Notes: generated from the sequence alone by a model not told the origin. A DNA stretch of 9,509 bases from Methanobacteriota archaeon (GCA_002714745.1 PAYF01000043.1:1-9509), one strand, 5' to 3'. Shown: positions 1 through 6,559, numbered from the stretch's first letter. A program made the numbers and translations.

Positions 1-1
1 A

Positions 2-307
2 AAAGGGACTGAAAATATTGGTAATAGATCAAGAGCAAGAATAGTGAAAAATAAAGTTTCTGCTCCATTTAGTGTAGCGGAATTTGATATTATGTTTGGC
101 CAAGGAATAAGCAGAGAGGCCGACATTGTAGACCTTGGAGTAACAGAAGAAGTCCTGACAAAAAGTGGTTCTTTTTATTCTTATGGAGATGTCAGACTGG
201 GACAAGGAAGAGAACAAGTTAAAGAGTATCTCAAAGAAAACCAGGATATATGTGAGGATATTGAAAATAAAATTCGTGAATCAAGAAAAGCAAAATCTAG
301 TGTATAG
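2..307 (+). CDS. recA: RecA recombinase, C-terminal part (5' end outside window)
   Basis: This is the last 101 codons of RecA, the ATPase that forms filaments on single-stranded DNA for strand exchange and SOS activation. The reading frame is open from base 2, so the gene starts upstream of the window; the GTG at 44 is an internal valine, not a start. Recognisable family stretches are IGNRSRARIVKNKVSAPF, FDIMFGQGISREADIVDLGV, SGSFYSYGDVRLGQG and a final helix ending ENKIRE. These cover the end of the core and the C-terminal domain; the Walker motifs and DNA-binding loops lie outside. The protein stops eight residues after the final helix with a basic tail (SRKAKSSV), whereas E. coli RecA carries a longer acidic tail. 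The TAG stop overlaps the Shine-Dalgarno of yebC, so the two are probably co-transcribed. Identification is secure; only the N-terminal part is unseen. Confidence 0.95.
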   Translation, partial: KGTENIGNRSRARIVKNKVSAPFSVAEFDIMFGQGISREADIVDLGVTEEVLTKSGSFYSYGDVRLGQGREQVKEYLKENQDICEDIENKIRESRKAKSSV

Positions 308-310
308 GAG
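306..310 (+). promoter_or_regulatory. Ribosome binding site of yebC, overlapping the recA stop
   Basis: AGGAG lies 8 nt before the yebC ATG at 319, and its first two bases are the last two bases of the recA TAG stop. The placement supports the chosen yebC start and leaves no room for a separate promoter or terminator between the two genes. Confidence 0.7.
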
Positions 311-318
311 ATAGGCAT

Positions 319-1080
319 ATGTCAGGTCACTCAAAATGGTCAACAATTAAACGAAAAAAAGGTGCTGCAGATGCTAAAAGAGGTCAGTTATTTACTAAAT
401 TAACAAGAGAAATATTAATAGCTGCAAGATCCGGCGGTGCTGATGTTGATATGAACTTCCAGTTGAGATTGGCTGTTCAAAAAGCAAGAGATAACAATAT
501 GCCCCTAGCAAATATTGAACGTGCAATTCAAAGAGGAGGGGGAACTTCAGGTGACAGTACAGAACGATTTGAAGAAGTTTCTTATGAAGGGTATGCATCT
601 GGAGGTGCAGCAATATTCATTGAGGCTGTTACTGATAATTTAAATCGTACTGTAGCTGAAATACGTAGTACTTTTTCAAAATCAGGTGGGAATTTAGGTG
701 AACCCGGATCTGTTTCTTGGAATTTTGAATCAAAAGGTATTGTGGTTGTTGAAACTGGAGATTTTGATCAAGATGAAGTTATATTATTTGCTATTGATAA
801 TGGTGCTGAAGATGTGGATATCAATGATGATAATATTGAAATAAGAACTCCAATTGAAATGTTAGAAAATGTTAGGAAGAATTTGGAAGAGTTTGGTGTA
901 GAGATAATTAAATCAGAACTATCTAAAATACCAAAAACATTATTAAATGTTGAGACTAATGTTGCTATTCAAATACTAAAGTTACTAGATAAATTTGAAG
1001 ATCTAGATGATGTTCAAAAAGTGTATACTAATGCTGATTTTTCAGATCAAGCTTTGGAAGCATATGCTCAAACGATTTAA
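319..1080 (+). CDS. yebC: YebC/PmpR/TACO1 family protein
   Basis: A full-length 253-aa YebC family protein; the family usually runs about 240–250 aa. The N terminus MSGHSKWSTIKRKKGAADAK is the hallmark basic domain. The middle holds GYASGGAAIFIEAVTDN (91–107), NRTVAEIRSTFSKSGGNLG (109–127) and SVSWNF (131–136). The C-terminal domain ends with DLDDVQKVYTNADF (228–241). Family members were first described as DNA-binding transcriptional regulators (PmpR) and, for the mitochondrial homologue TACO1, as translation activators; later work on bacterial YebC points to relief of ribosome stalling at proline-rich stretches. The sequence does not show which role applies here. The ATG has a good AGGAG 8 nt upstream. 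A 27-nt gap separates it from ruvC, and yebC next to ruvC is a common bacterial arrangement. Nothing is missing from the family pattern. Confidence 0.95.
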   Translation: MSGHSKWSTIKRKKGAADAKRGQLFTKLTREILIAARSGGADVDMNFQLRLAVQKARDNNMPLANIERAIQRGGGTSGDSTERFEEVSYEGYASGGAAIFIEAVTDNLNRTVAEIRSTFSKSGGNLGEPGSVSWNFESKGIVVVETGDFDQDEVILFAIDNGAEDVDINDDNIEIRTPIEMLENVRKNLEEFGVEIIKSELSKIPKTLLNVETNVAIQILKLLDKFEDLDDVQKVYTNADFSDQALEAYAQTI

Positions 1081-1107
1081 ATTCACTCATTCAATGGGAA
1101 ATTAAAT

Positions 1108-1593
1108 TTGAAAATTATTGGGTTCGATCCTGGAACAATTAAAATGGGATATGGGGTTATTGAAGTTCAACAATCCACAATCGATCTTGTAGACTTTGGA
1201 GTGTTAAAAGCTAAACCCACTTTAGATTTGAGTAAACGCTTATATTTAATCTATCAGCAATTAATGAATATTTTAAATATTCATAATCCCACTGAATTAG
1301 CAGTTGAACATCCTTTTGTTGATAAGAATGTAAAATCTGCAATTGCAATAGGTCAGGCACAAAGTTTAGTTTTTCTCGGTTCTGGAGAGAAAGATATTCC
1401 GTGTCAAAGTTATTCTCCAAGAGAGGTGAAAATTAATATAACTGGATATGGGAATTCTTCGAAGATCCAAGTTGAAAATAGTGTTAAAATGCAACTACAG
1501 GTAAAAGAAGGTCTTTCTTTTGACTCGGCAGATGCCATAGCTGTTGCTTTAACCCATGCTCAGCAAATTAAGGTAAATAAAATAATAGGATAA
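1108..1593 (+). CDS. ruvC: RuvC Holliday junction resolvase
   Basis: RuvC is the dimeric Mg2+-dependent endonuclease that cuts Holliday junctions after RuvAB branch migration. The 161-aa product has the RNase H-like fold markers: GFDPG with catalytic Asp7, AVEHPF with Glu67, and FDSADAIAVALTH with Asp139 and Asp142, matching the four acidic residues of E. coli RuvC (D7, E66, D138, D141). The KSAIAIGQAQ stretch (76–85) matches the conserved helix after the Glu. The start is a TTG; the nearby ATG at 1094 is out of frame, and starting at TTG gives the usual distance to Asp7. The upstream GGGAA at 1096–1100 is a weak ribosome site. Only 2 nt separate its stop from the ruvA ATG. Length is slightly below the E. 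coli enzyme (173 aa), with a short C terminus, which is common in the family. Confidence 0.95.
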   Translation: MKIIGFDPGTIKMGYGVIEVQQSTIDLVDFGVLKAKPTLDLSKRLYLIYQQLMNILNIHNPTELAVEHPFVDKNVKSAIAIGQAQSLVFLGSGEKDIPCQSYSPREVKINITGYGNSSKIQVENSVKMQLQVKEGLSFDSADAIAVALTHAQQIKVNKIIG

Positions 1594-1595
1594 TT

Positions 1596-2180
1596 ATGAT
1601 TGCATATGTAGAAGGAATAATAGATGAAATTTTTGACGACTCCATTACTTTAAGAGTTGGAGGGTTTGGTATTTCAGTAAACGTTCTAACTAAGTCAGGT
1701 AATTTATATAATTTGATTGGAAAACGGGCCGTATTATATACAAGCTTAGTTGTAAAAGATGGCTATCCTACAATTTATGGTTTTGTAAATTCAAGCCAGA
1801 AAACCATGTTTAGTTTTCTTACTAGTGTTAGTGGTATCGGGCCTAAAAATGCGATGGCAATATTAGACTCCTTAGAAATCAGTCAAATCGTTAATTCGAT
1901 TACAATGGGAGATTCAACAATGCTCAATTCTGTTTCAGGGATAGGTCCAAAGACAGCAGCAAGAATAGTTTTGGAACTCAAGGATAAGTTAGATCAATTT
2001 GTCGGTCTACATACAGAAGAAACCTCTTCTGATGATGTTAATATTTTTTCAGCTATGCAAGGCCTTGGCTATTCAGACAGAGAAATAAGAACAGCAATTA
2101 GAGACACAAAATTTGAAGACAATCTTTCTTTTGAAGATAAGATTAAAACGCTACTACAAAAAATTGCGGAATTGAATTAA
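1596..2180 (+). CDS. ruvA: RuvA Holliday junction branch migration protein
   Basis: RuvA tetramers bind the four-way junction and load the RuvB helicase. The 194-aa protein has the three expected parts: an N-terminal OB-fold (about 1–62, starting MIAYVEGII and including GFGISVNVL), a central domain with two helix-hairpin-helix motifs ([13 protein letters not shown] at 78–90 and [19 protein letters not shown] at 113–131), and a C-terminal three-helix domain (about 148–194, with [12 protein letters not shown]) that normally contacts RuvB. The acidic stretch TEETSSDD (140–147) is the flexible linker. Length is close to the family norm of about 200 aa. The gene sits 2 nt after ruvC, and its TAA overlaps the uvrB ATG by one base. 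The usual neighbour ruvB is replaced by uvrB, so the RuvB partner must be encoded elsewhere. Confidence 0.95.
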   Translation: MIAYVEGIIDEIFDDSITLRVGGFGISVNVLTKSGNLYNLIGKRAVLYTSLVVKDGYPTIYGFVNSSQKTMFSFLTSVSGIGPKNAMAILDSLEISQIVNSITMGDSTMLNSVSGIGPKTAARIVLELKDKLDQFVGLHTEETSSDDVNIFSAMQGLGYSDREIRTAIRDTKFEDNLSFEDKIKTLLQKIAELN

Positions 2181-4246
2181 TGGTAAGTGATAATACAATT
2201 GCGGGATATGATGAATCTGTCCCATTTAAAATTGTTTCTGATTTTGCACCAACAGGAGACCAACCTACAGCAATAAATGACTTGGTTAATGGGTTAAAAG
2301 AAGGTATGTCAAAACAGGTGCTTTTGGGTGTTACAGGGTCAGGTAAAACTTTTACTATGGCCAAAACAATAGAAAAAATACAAAAACCTGCTCTTGTGAT
2401 GGCTCCAAATAAAACATTAGCAGCTCAATTAGCAACTGAATTCAGAGAATTTTTCCCCCATAATGCTGTTGAATATTTTGTTAGTTATTATGATTACTAT
2501 CAACCAGAAGCATATGTTCCCCAAACAGATACTTATATCGAAAAAGATGCAAGTATTAATGAACATATTGATAAACTTAGACTTTCAGCGACTAGATCTT
2601 TGCTTAGTAGGAAAGATGTGATAATTGTAGCTTCTGTTTCGTGTATTTATGGCCTTGGAGATCCCCATGATTACCAGAGTTTTGTTCTAACTGTATCCAA
2701 TGGAGACAAGAAGAAAATTAGCTTATTGATTAGACAATTAATAGGGATGCAATATGACAGAAATGATATAGATTTAGCACGCGGAAGATTTCGGATAAAG
2801 GGTGATGTTATTGATTTGGTTCCTGCATATCAAGATTTTGCAGTTCGAATACAGTTTTGGGGAGATGAGGTTGAAAAAATACAGGATTTTGATCCCTTAA
2901 CCGGTGAAGTTTTGAGAGAGAGAGAAAGTGTCGAACTATATCCTGCTAAACATTTTGTAACTCCAGAAGAAAAATTATTAACTAGCATTGGGACTATCAG
3001 AGAAGAATTGGATTCGAGATTGAATGAATTACGAATAGAAGAAAAATTATTAGAAGTACAACGACTCGAATCAAGGACTAATTTTGATTTAGAAATGCTT
3101 CAGCAGCTTGGGTATTGTTCTGGAATAGAAAATTATTCAAGACACTTATCCCAACGTTCTAAAGGAAGTGCCCATTGGACTCTTTTAGATTATTTCCCAG
3201 ATGATTTTGTGGTATTTTTAGATGAGTCACATATGACATTGCCACAGCTACATGGTATGTATCGAGGCGATATGTCACGAAAAACCACCTTGGTTGAATA
3301 TGGTTTTAGACTTCCTTCTGCATTAGATAATCGTCCATTAAGTTATGATGAGTTTGCAGAAAAAGTGAATCAAATTGTATATGTATCAGCTACACCTGGA
3401 GAATATGAACTAAAGAATAGTGAATCTATTGTGGAGCAGGTAATAAGACCAACAGGATTACTTGATCCAGTTATAGAAGTAAGGCCAACTATAGGGCAAA
3501 TTGACGATCTTCTTGAAGAAATTAGAAATAGAATTAGTAAAAAACAAAGGTGTTTAATTACAACTTTGACGAAAAGAATGGCTGAAGAGTTAGCAGAATA
3601 TTTGCTTGAAATGAAAATAAAAACAGCATATTTGCACTCTGATCTTGATACACTTGAACGTACTGATCGTTTGAGAGATTTAAGATTTGGTATTTATGAT
3701 GTTGTTGTAGGTATAAATTTACTTCGTGAAGGACTTGATTTACCAGAAGTTAGTTTAATAGCCATTTTGGATGCTGATAAAGAAGGTTATTTGAGGTCGC
3801 AATCTGCATTAATACAAACTATAGGCAGAGCGGCAAGACACGTTGAGGGTCATGTAATAATGTATGCTGATAAAATAACAAGGTCAATGGATTTGGCACT
3901 TAATGAAACAAACCGCCGTCGTGAGCTACAAAAGCAGTATAATGTTCAGCATAATATTGAACCTACAGGAATTAGTAAAAGTATTAAAGATATTACAGAT
4001 CGTGTACGTGAAATTTCAGGATTTAACGAAAATGCTGATCCTAAAGCTAATGAACCTTTAATTGTTGATAAGGCACAGATAGCAAATATGATTAAAGATT
4101 TAGAAAGAGATATGAAAAAATATGCAACTCAATTGGAGTTTGAAAAAGCCGCAATGGTTAGAGACCAAATAAAAGAATTGCGAAATATATTAATTATTGA
4201 AGATGATGATAAACTTCCTATAATGGCAATTGAAGAGAATATATAA
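2180..4246 (+). CDS. uvrB: UvrABC system protein B (excision nuclease helicase subunit)
   Basis: UvrB is the damage-verification ATPase of bacterial nucleotide excision repair; it takes DNA from UvrA and positions UvrC for incision. The 688-aa product has the family's normal length and every landmark: the Q-like region [11 protein letters not shown] (22–32), Walker [11 protein letters not shown] (50–59), the Tyr-rich beta-hairpin that clamps DNA (about 102–122, [12 protein letters not shown] and onward), Walker B-type LDESH (347–351), SAT (403–405), the C-terminal helicase block [14 protein letters not shown] (511–524), motif [10 protein letters not shown] (546–553) and a C-terminal UVR domain (about 634–668, [16 protein letters not shown]) that binds UvrC. 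It begins inside the ruvA stop (TAATG), so translation is probably coupled; a GCGGA at 2166–2170 is a modest ribosome site. No frameshift or missing motif is visible. Confidence 0.97.
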   Translation: MVSDNTIAGYDESVPFKIVSDFAPTGDQPTAINDLVNGLKEGMSKQVLLGVTGSGKTFTMAKTIEKIQKPALVMAPNKTLAAQLATEFREFFPHNAVEYFVSYYDYYQPEAYVPQTDTYIEKDASINEHIDKLRLSATRSLLSRKDVIIVASVSCIYGLGDPHDYQSFVLTVSNGDKKKISLLIRQLIGMQYDRNDIDLARGRFRIKGDVIDLVPAYQDFAVRIQFWGDEVEKIQDFDPLTGEVLRERESVELYPAKHFVTPEEKLLTSIGTIREELDSRLNELRIEEKLLEVQRLESRTNFDLEMLQQLGYCSGIENYSRHLSQRSKGSAHWTLLDYFPDDFVVFLDESHMTLPQLHGMYRGDMSRKTTLVEYGFRLPSALDNRPLSYDEFAEKVNQIVYVSATPGEYELKNSESIVEQVIRPTGLLDPVIEVRPTIGQIDDLLEEIRNRISKKQRCLITTLTKRMAEELAEYLLEMKIKTAYLHSDLDTLERTDRLRDLRFGIYDVVVGINLLREGLDLPEVSLIAILDADKEGYLRSQSALIQTIGRAARHVEGHVIMYADKITRSMDLALNETNRRRELQKQYNVQHNIEPTGISKSIKDITDRVREISGFNENADPKANEPLIVDKAQIANMIKDLERDMKKYATQLEFEKAAMVRDQIKELRNILIIEDDDKLPIMAIEENI

Positions 4247-4257
4247 ATGAGGATGGT

Positions 4258-4449
4258 ATGAAACCAAAATTTTTTGATGGGTGTAAGGTTAAAATACAAA
4301 ATTTTGATCGTGGATACGATGGAAGGATTGGTATATTGGAAACTATTGGCTCTAATAAAAATAAAGAATGGAAAGTGGTTTTTGAATGGCCTCTCGGTGG
4401 TTTAGCGGGGCATGTTGTAGTACCAGAAGATAACTTACAAGTGTTATAA
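4258..4449 (+). CDS. 63-aa hypothetical protein, possible small SH3/KOW-like barrel
   Basis: I do not recognise a named family. The 63-aa product is rich in beta-forming residues and glycine. A segment near the start (GCKVKIQNFDRGYDGRIGIL, 8–27) resembles the KOW/SH3-like pattern of a basic strand, a turn with glycines, then a G-x-I/V strand. It is followed by EWKVVFEWPLGG (36–47), HVVVPEDNLQVL at the end, and no cysteines beyond Cys9. There is no signal peptide or membrane segment, so it is probably cytoplasmic. The gene starts 11 nt after the uvrB stop with GAGG 5 nt before its ATG, and is followed by a 69-nt gap. It is therefore probably the last gene of the repair operon. KOW-like folds often bind RNA or ribosomal proteins, but any role here is a guess. 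Good start and operon position argue it is real. Confidence 0.7.
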   Translation: MKPKFFDGCKVKIQNFDRGYDGRIGILETIGSNKNKEWKVVFEWPLGGLAGHVVVPEDNLQVL

Positions 4450-4450
4450 T

Positions 4451-4473
4451 TCTAGTTGTTGTTTACAATTAGA
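4451..4473 (+). repeat. 9-bp inverted repeat upstream of the DUF59–Mrp pair
   Basis: TCTAGTTGT (4451–4459) and ACAATTAGA (4465–4473) pair over nine positions with one G·T wobble, around a TGTTT loop. It lies in the 69-nt gap between the 63-aa gene and the DUF59 gene. It ends two bases before a TATAAT box and has no T-tract after it, so it is not a classical intrinsic terminator. It could be a two-fold operator, an mRNA 3' hairpin for the upstream operon, or chance in AT-rich sequence. Confidence 0.4.
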
Positions 4474-4475
4474 TG

Positions 4476-4481
4476 TATAAT
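4476..4481 (+). promoter_or_regulatory. Candidate -10 box for the DUF59–mrp operon
   Basis: A consensus TATAAT lies 37 nt before the start codon at 4519. TG directly precedes it, but without the single base expected in an extended -10. The hexamer 17 bp upstream (TAGTTG, 4453–4458) matches the -35 consensus poorly and overlaps the inverted repeat. TATAAT-like strings also occur at 4445–4450 and just before the ATG, so chance is a real alternative in this AT-rich DNA. The position, at the only gap over 60 nt on the plus strand, is the main support. Confidence 0.4.
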
Positions 4482-4506
4482 AAAAGCAAGAAATAGTAGT
4501 TAATGC

Positions 4507-4511
4507 GGAGG
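4507..4511 (+). promoter_or_regulatory. Strong ribosome binding site of the DUF59 gene
   Basis: A perfect GGAGG lies 7 nt before the ATG at 4519. It is the strongest Shine-Dalgarno on the plus strand and fixes the start of the DUF59 gene. Confidence 0.75.
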
Positions 4512-4518
4512 TTTTATA

Positions 4519-4821
4519 ATGAGTGATGTTTCTAGAGCTCAAGTATTAGAAAAATTAAAAGAAGTTTATGATCCAGAAATTCCTGTTAATGTAGTAGATC
4601 TTGGATTAATATACAACATTGATGTGAGTGATAATAATATTCATGTGTTGATGACTTTAACAGCACCTGGATGTGGAATGGGTCCATATATTGCTCAACA
4701 AGCTGAATGGGCAATCGCTGAAATAGAAGAAATCAATGATGTAAGTGTTGAAATGACATTTGATCCTCCCTGGTCTCCAGACCTTATTACAGAAGATGGA
4801 AAAGCAGTACTAGGTATCTGA
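4519..4821 (+). CDS. MIP18/DUF59 family metal-sulfur cluster assembly factor (SufT/PaaD-like)
   Basis: A 100-aa stand-alone MIP18 (DUF59) domain. The family motifs are DPEIPVNVVDLGLIY (18–32), MTLTAPGCGMG (45–55, with the conserved Cys52) and DPPWSPDLI (82–90). Members such as SufT, PaaD and eukaryotic CIA2 help mature or deliver Fe-S clusters to target proteins. The same domain forms the N terminus of many bacterial Mrp proteins. Here it is followed after 28 nt by an Mrp-type ATPase lacking that domain, so I infer the two work together in cytoplasmic Fe-S protein maturation. The domain is complete, with no C-terminal zinc-finger extension of the PaaD kind, and there is no neighbouring phenylacetate gene, so an Fe-S role is preferred over a dedicated PaaD role. 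The start is fixed by a strong GGAGG. Confidence 0.88.
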   Translation: MSDVSRAQVLEKLKEVYDPEIPVNVVDLGLIYNIDVSDNNIHVLMTLTAPGCGMGPYIAQQAEWAIAEIEEINDVSVEMTFDPPWSPDLITEDGKAVLGI

Positions 4822-4849
4822 TCGCTAGATAATAAAACAAGGAAGTGCA

Positions 4850-5641
4850 ATGAACCAGCCAAACAATGCTAAATTGGAGGCCTTGAAAAAATCTTGGCAA
4901 CAAAAAAAAGCAATTAACGATAAATTAGATAAAATACGTTACAAAATCGGAGTTTATAGCGGAAAAGGTGGAGTAGGTAAAACTACTGTAGCTGTAAATT
5001 TGGCAGTTTCTTTGGGTAGTAAAGATAAGCAAGTTGGTATTTTAGATACAGATGTTGATTGCCCAAATGTTCCAAAAATTATTGGAGTACATCAAGAGGC
5101 AATTTATCAAAACGGCGTTATAACTCCAGGTCAAGCATTTGGAGTAAAAGTAGTATCTATGGGATTTTTTCAAGAAAACGAAGAAGAAGCTATTATTTGG
5201 CGTGGACCTATGATTCATAATGCAATTAATCAATTTTTACAAACTACAGAATGGGGAGATTTGGATATTCTTGTAGTTGACTTGCCTCCCGGAACTTCTG
5301 ATGCACCATTGAGTGTTATGCAGAATTTGCAACTAGACGGATTTGTAGTTGTTACTACCCCACATGAATTAGCAAAACTCGATGCAAAACGATCTATAAA
5401 TATGATTAGAAAAATGAATGTAGATGTTATTGGTGTGGTTGAAAACTTTTCTGGAGGCCAATTTGGTAGTGGCGGAGGAGAAAGTTTAGCACAGGAGATG
5501 GACGTACCATTTTTAGGATGTATAAAACTTCGTGATGATTATCAGTTGATGGATAGTCCAACAATCGTTAAAAATAAAGAAGCTGAAGCTGAATACGAGG
5601 TCATTGCTAGTCAGGTTTTATCAAGTTTAATAAATAAGTAG
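4850..5641 (+). CDS. Mrp/NBP35-type P-loop ATPase, Fe-S carrier family
   Basis: A 263-aa MinD/Mrp-class ATPase. After a charged N-terminal helix (1–30) come the deviant Walker A SGKGGVGKTT (37–46), switch I GILDTDVDCPNVP (63–75) and switch II VVDLPPGTSDAPLSVMQ (142–158). VVTTPHELAKLDAKRSI (167–183) and GVVENFSGGQFGSGGG (195–210) complete the Mrp pattern. Mrp/ApbC/NBP35 proteins bind a bridging [4Fe-4S] cluster as dimers and pass it to apoproteins. Canonical members have a CxxC pair between the ENMS-like and FG-GGG segments; here that stretch is shortened and has no cysteine. Only Cys71 (in DVDCPN) and Cys224 are present. This may be an Mrp subfamily that does not hold a cluster in the usual way, or a related MinD-like ATPase. 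The ATG has AAGGA 6 nt upstream. The TAG stop abuts the stop of the convergent gene. Confidence 0.85.
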   Translation: MNQPNNAKLEALKKSWQQKKAINDKLDKIRYKIGVYSGKGGVGKTTVAVNLAVSLGSKDKQVGILDTDVDCPNVPKIIGVHQEAIYQNGVITPGQAFGVKVVSMGFFQENEEEAIIWRGPMIHNAINQFLQTTEWGDLDILVVDLPPGTSDAPLSVMQNLQLDGFVVVTTPHELAKLDAKRSINMIRKMNVDVIGVVENFSGGQFGSGGGESLAQEMDVPFLGCIKLRDDYQLMDSPTIVKNKEAEAEYEVIASQVLSSLINK

Positions 5642-6112
5642 TTATTTGTTTTTAATAGAGTCCCGTATATGATTTAGTCTATTGTTGGTCATTTCCATAA
5701 CATGCCCTACTATTCTTTTTATGGTGTATCTGTTTTCACCAGCACTAACTGAGGCAAGATTACCCAAATCTGTTTTTTCTTCAATATCTTTACTTAAATT
5801 TTCATCAGTTAATGAGTGAATTATACTTGTCAAATAGGCTCTTGATGCTCTGATTTCTGCAATATTAGTCTCAACTTCCGAAACAGGGAAACCTAGCTTT
5901 TTTCTTACTTTGATAATGTGTTGTATATGATCTTTGTGATGAGTGTTAATTCTATGAAGTAATCTTCTTACAGTCATAGGTCCCTCTTCTCCAGTATCTT
6001 CAGAATGAAATATTTCTAGATCAGTCTCTGATAAACTGTTGATTAATTCGATTGCTTCATTTACTTGATCACTTAATTCGTTTGTTAATTTGGATGAAAT
6101 TCCATCGCTCAT
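5642..6112 (-). CDS. DinB-like four-helix bundle protein
   Basis: A 156-aa helical, His-rich protein that resembles the DinB/YfiT superfamily of four-helix bundles; the call rests on pattern, not close recognition. Helix 1 covers about 10–35 (ending INSLSETDLEIF). Helix 2 is TVRRLLHRINTHHKDHIQHI (47–66), with His53, 58, 59, 62 and 65. Helix 3 is RAYLTSIIHSLTDENL (91–106), the usual DinB LxxLtdenL pattern. Helix 4 is IKRIVGHVMEMTNNRLNHI (131–149), with His137 and His148. Many DinB proteins bind a divalent metal through one His in helix 2 and an HxxxH in helix 4; the helix 4 HxxxH is not kept here. Known relatives include thiol-dependent enzymes, but no activity can be assigned. AGAGGT lies 8 nt before the ATG. 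It is the last gene of the minus-strand operon, 31 nt after the preceding gene. Confidence 0.65.
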   Translation of the reverse strand: MSDGISSKLTNELSDQVNEAIELINSLSETDLEIFHSEDTGEEGPMTVRRLLHRINTHHKDHIQHIIKVRKKLGFPVSEVETNIAEIRASRAYLTSIIHSLTDENLSKDIEEKTDLGNLASVSAGENRYTIKRIVGHVMEMTNNRLNHIRDSIKNK

Positions 6113-6143
6113 AATTCAATACCTCTATAATAATTTAAACGTA

Positions 6144-6545
6144 TTATATATTTTCTTTTAATAAAGATAATAACTGTTTTTCTAGTGATAGCATTTTGTT
6201 TATAAGGCTTTCAGCAGACTCACCTTCAGCTGGGGCAACATTTTGTTCCAATTGATTGTCATTCATATCTAAAAAATATGAAATAAATTCTGTCCGAGCT
6301 GCAGATAAATCTGCAATTAAGCTTCTACTTTCACTTCGAGGAATTCCTTGTCCCCATTTTGTCCACAAGAGCTGTTCACGTGTCCCGTGGTATTCACTGA
6401 TAAGTGTTTGTATTGCAGTGCGGATACTCTGTTCTGTACTTAATTTTGTATCTAATTTATCGTCATTAATATTTTCTGTATATGAAAATGCTTGATCGTA
6501 TGTTTCCTCAAGGGATTTTTTATATTTTTCACTTTTTTTGCTCAT
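6144..6545 (-). CDS. Small helical protein, divergent DinB-like
   Basis: A 133-aa, all-helical, charged protein with no signal peptide or membrane segment. Its layout mimics a DinB-like bundle: helix 1 about 5–30, helix 2 SIRTAIQTLISEYHGTREQL (40–59), helix 3 ARTEFISYFLDMNDNQLEQN (83–102) and helix 4 SAESLINKMLSLEKQLLSLL (110–129). The helix 3 segment matches the R...LxxLtdeqL pattern of its downstream neighbour, but only one His (His53) remains, so a metal triad is not possible. WTKWGQGIPRSESR (61–74) is a distinctive loop. AAAGGA sits 7 nt before the ATG, and the gap from the MoaD-like gene is only 14 nt, so it is probably in the same operon. Family membership is uncertain; that the gene is real is well supported by start, spacing and clean helical periodicity. 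Confidence 0.6.
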   Translation of the reverse strand: MSKKSEKYKKSLEETYDQAFSYTENINDDKLDTKLSTEQSIRTAIQTLISEYHGTREQLLWTKWGQGIPRSESRSLIADLSAARTEFISYFLDMNDNQLEQNVAPAEGESAESLINKMLSLEKQLLSLLKENI

Positions 6546-6559
6546 AATCTATTCCTTTA

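Noticed and set aside
44..46. GTG as the start of an 87-aa gene
   Set aside because: The frame continues upstream with clear RecA sequence, so this is an internal Val of a truncated recA.
395..613. Minus-strand open frame inside yebC
   Set aside because: Shadow of the conserved yebC gene; its leucine-rich low-complexity product has no recognisable domain. Similar shadows occur at 29–217, 1211–1420, 2143–2364 and 5042–5233.
2914..2925. (GA)6 simple repeat inside uvrB as a phase-variation tract
   Set aside because: It encodes part of a conserved UvrB segment (LRERES before VELYPAKHF), and a six-unit dinucleotide is too short to argue for programmed slippage.
4445..4450. Second TATAAT as an alternative promoter
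   Set aside because: It overlaps the stop codon of the 63-aa gene and has no -35 match; such strings are expected by chance in this AT-rich DNA.
4451..4473. Rho-independent terminator after the 63-aa gene
   Set aside because: The stem is nine pairs but AT-rich and is followed by TGTATAATAAAAG, with no T-tract. I list it only as an inverted repeat.
4902..4909. A8 run near the start of the Mrp gene as a slippage site
   Set aside because: It encodes ordinary Lys codons in an AT-rich gene and the frame is intact on both sides; nothing suggests a programmed shift.
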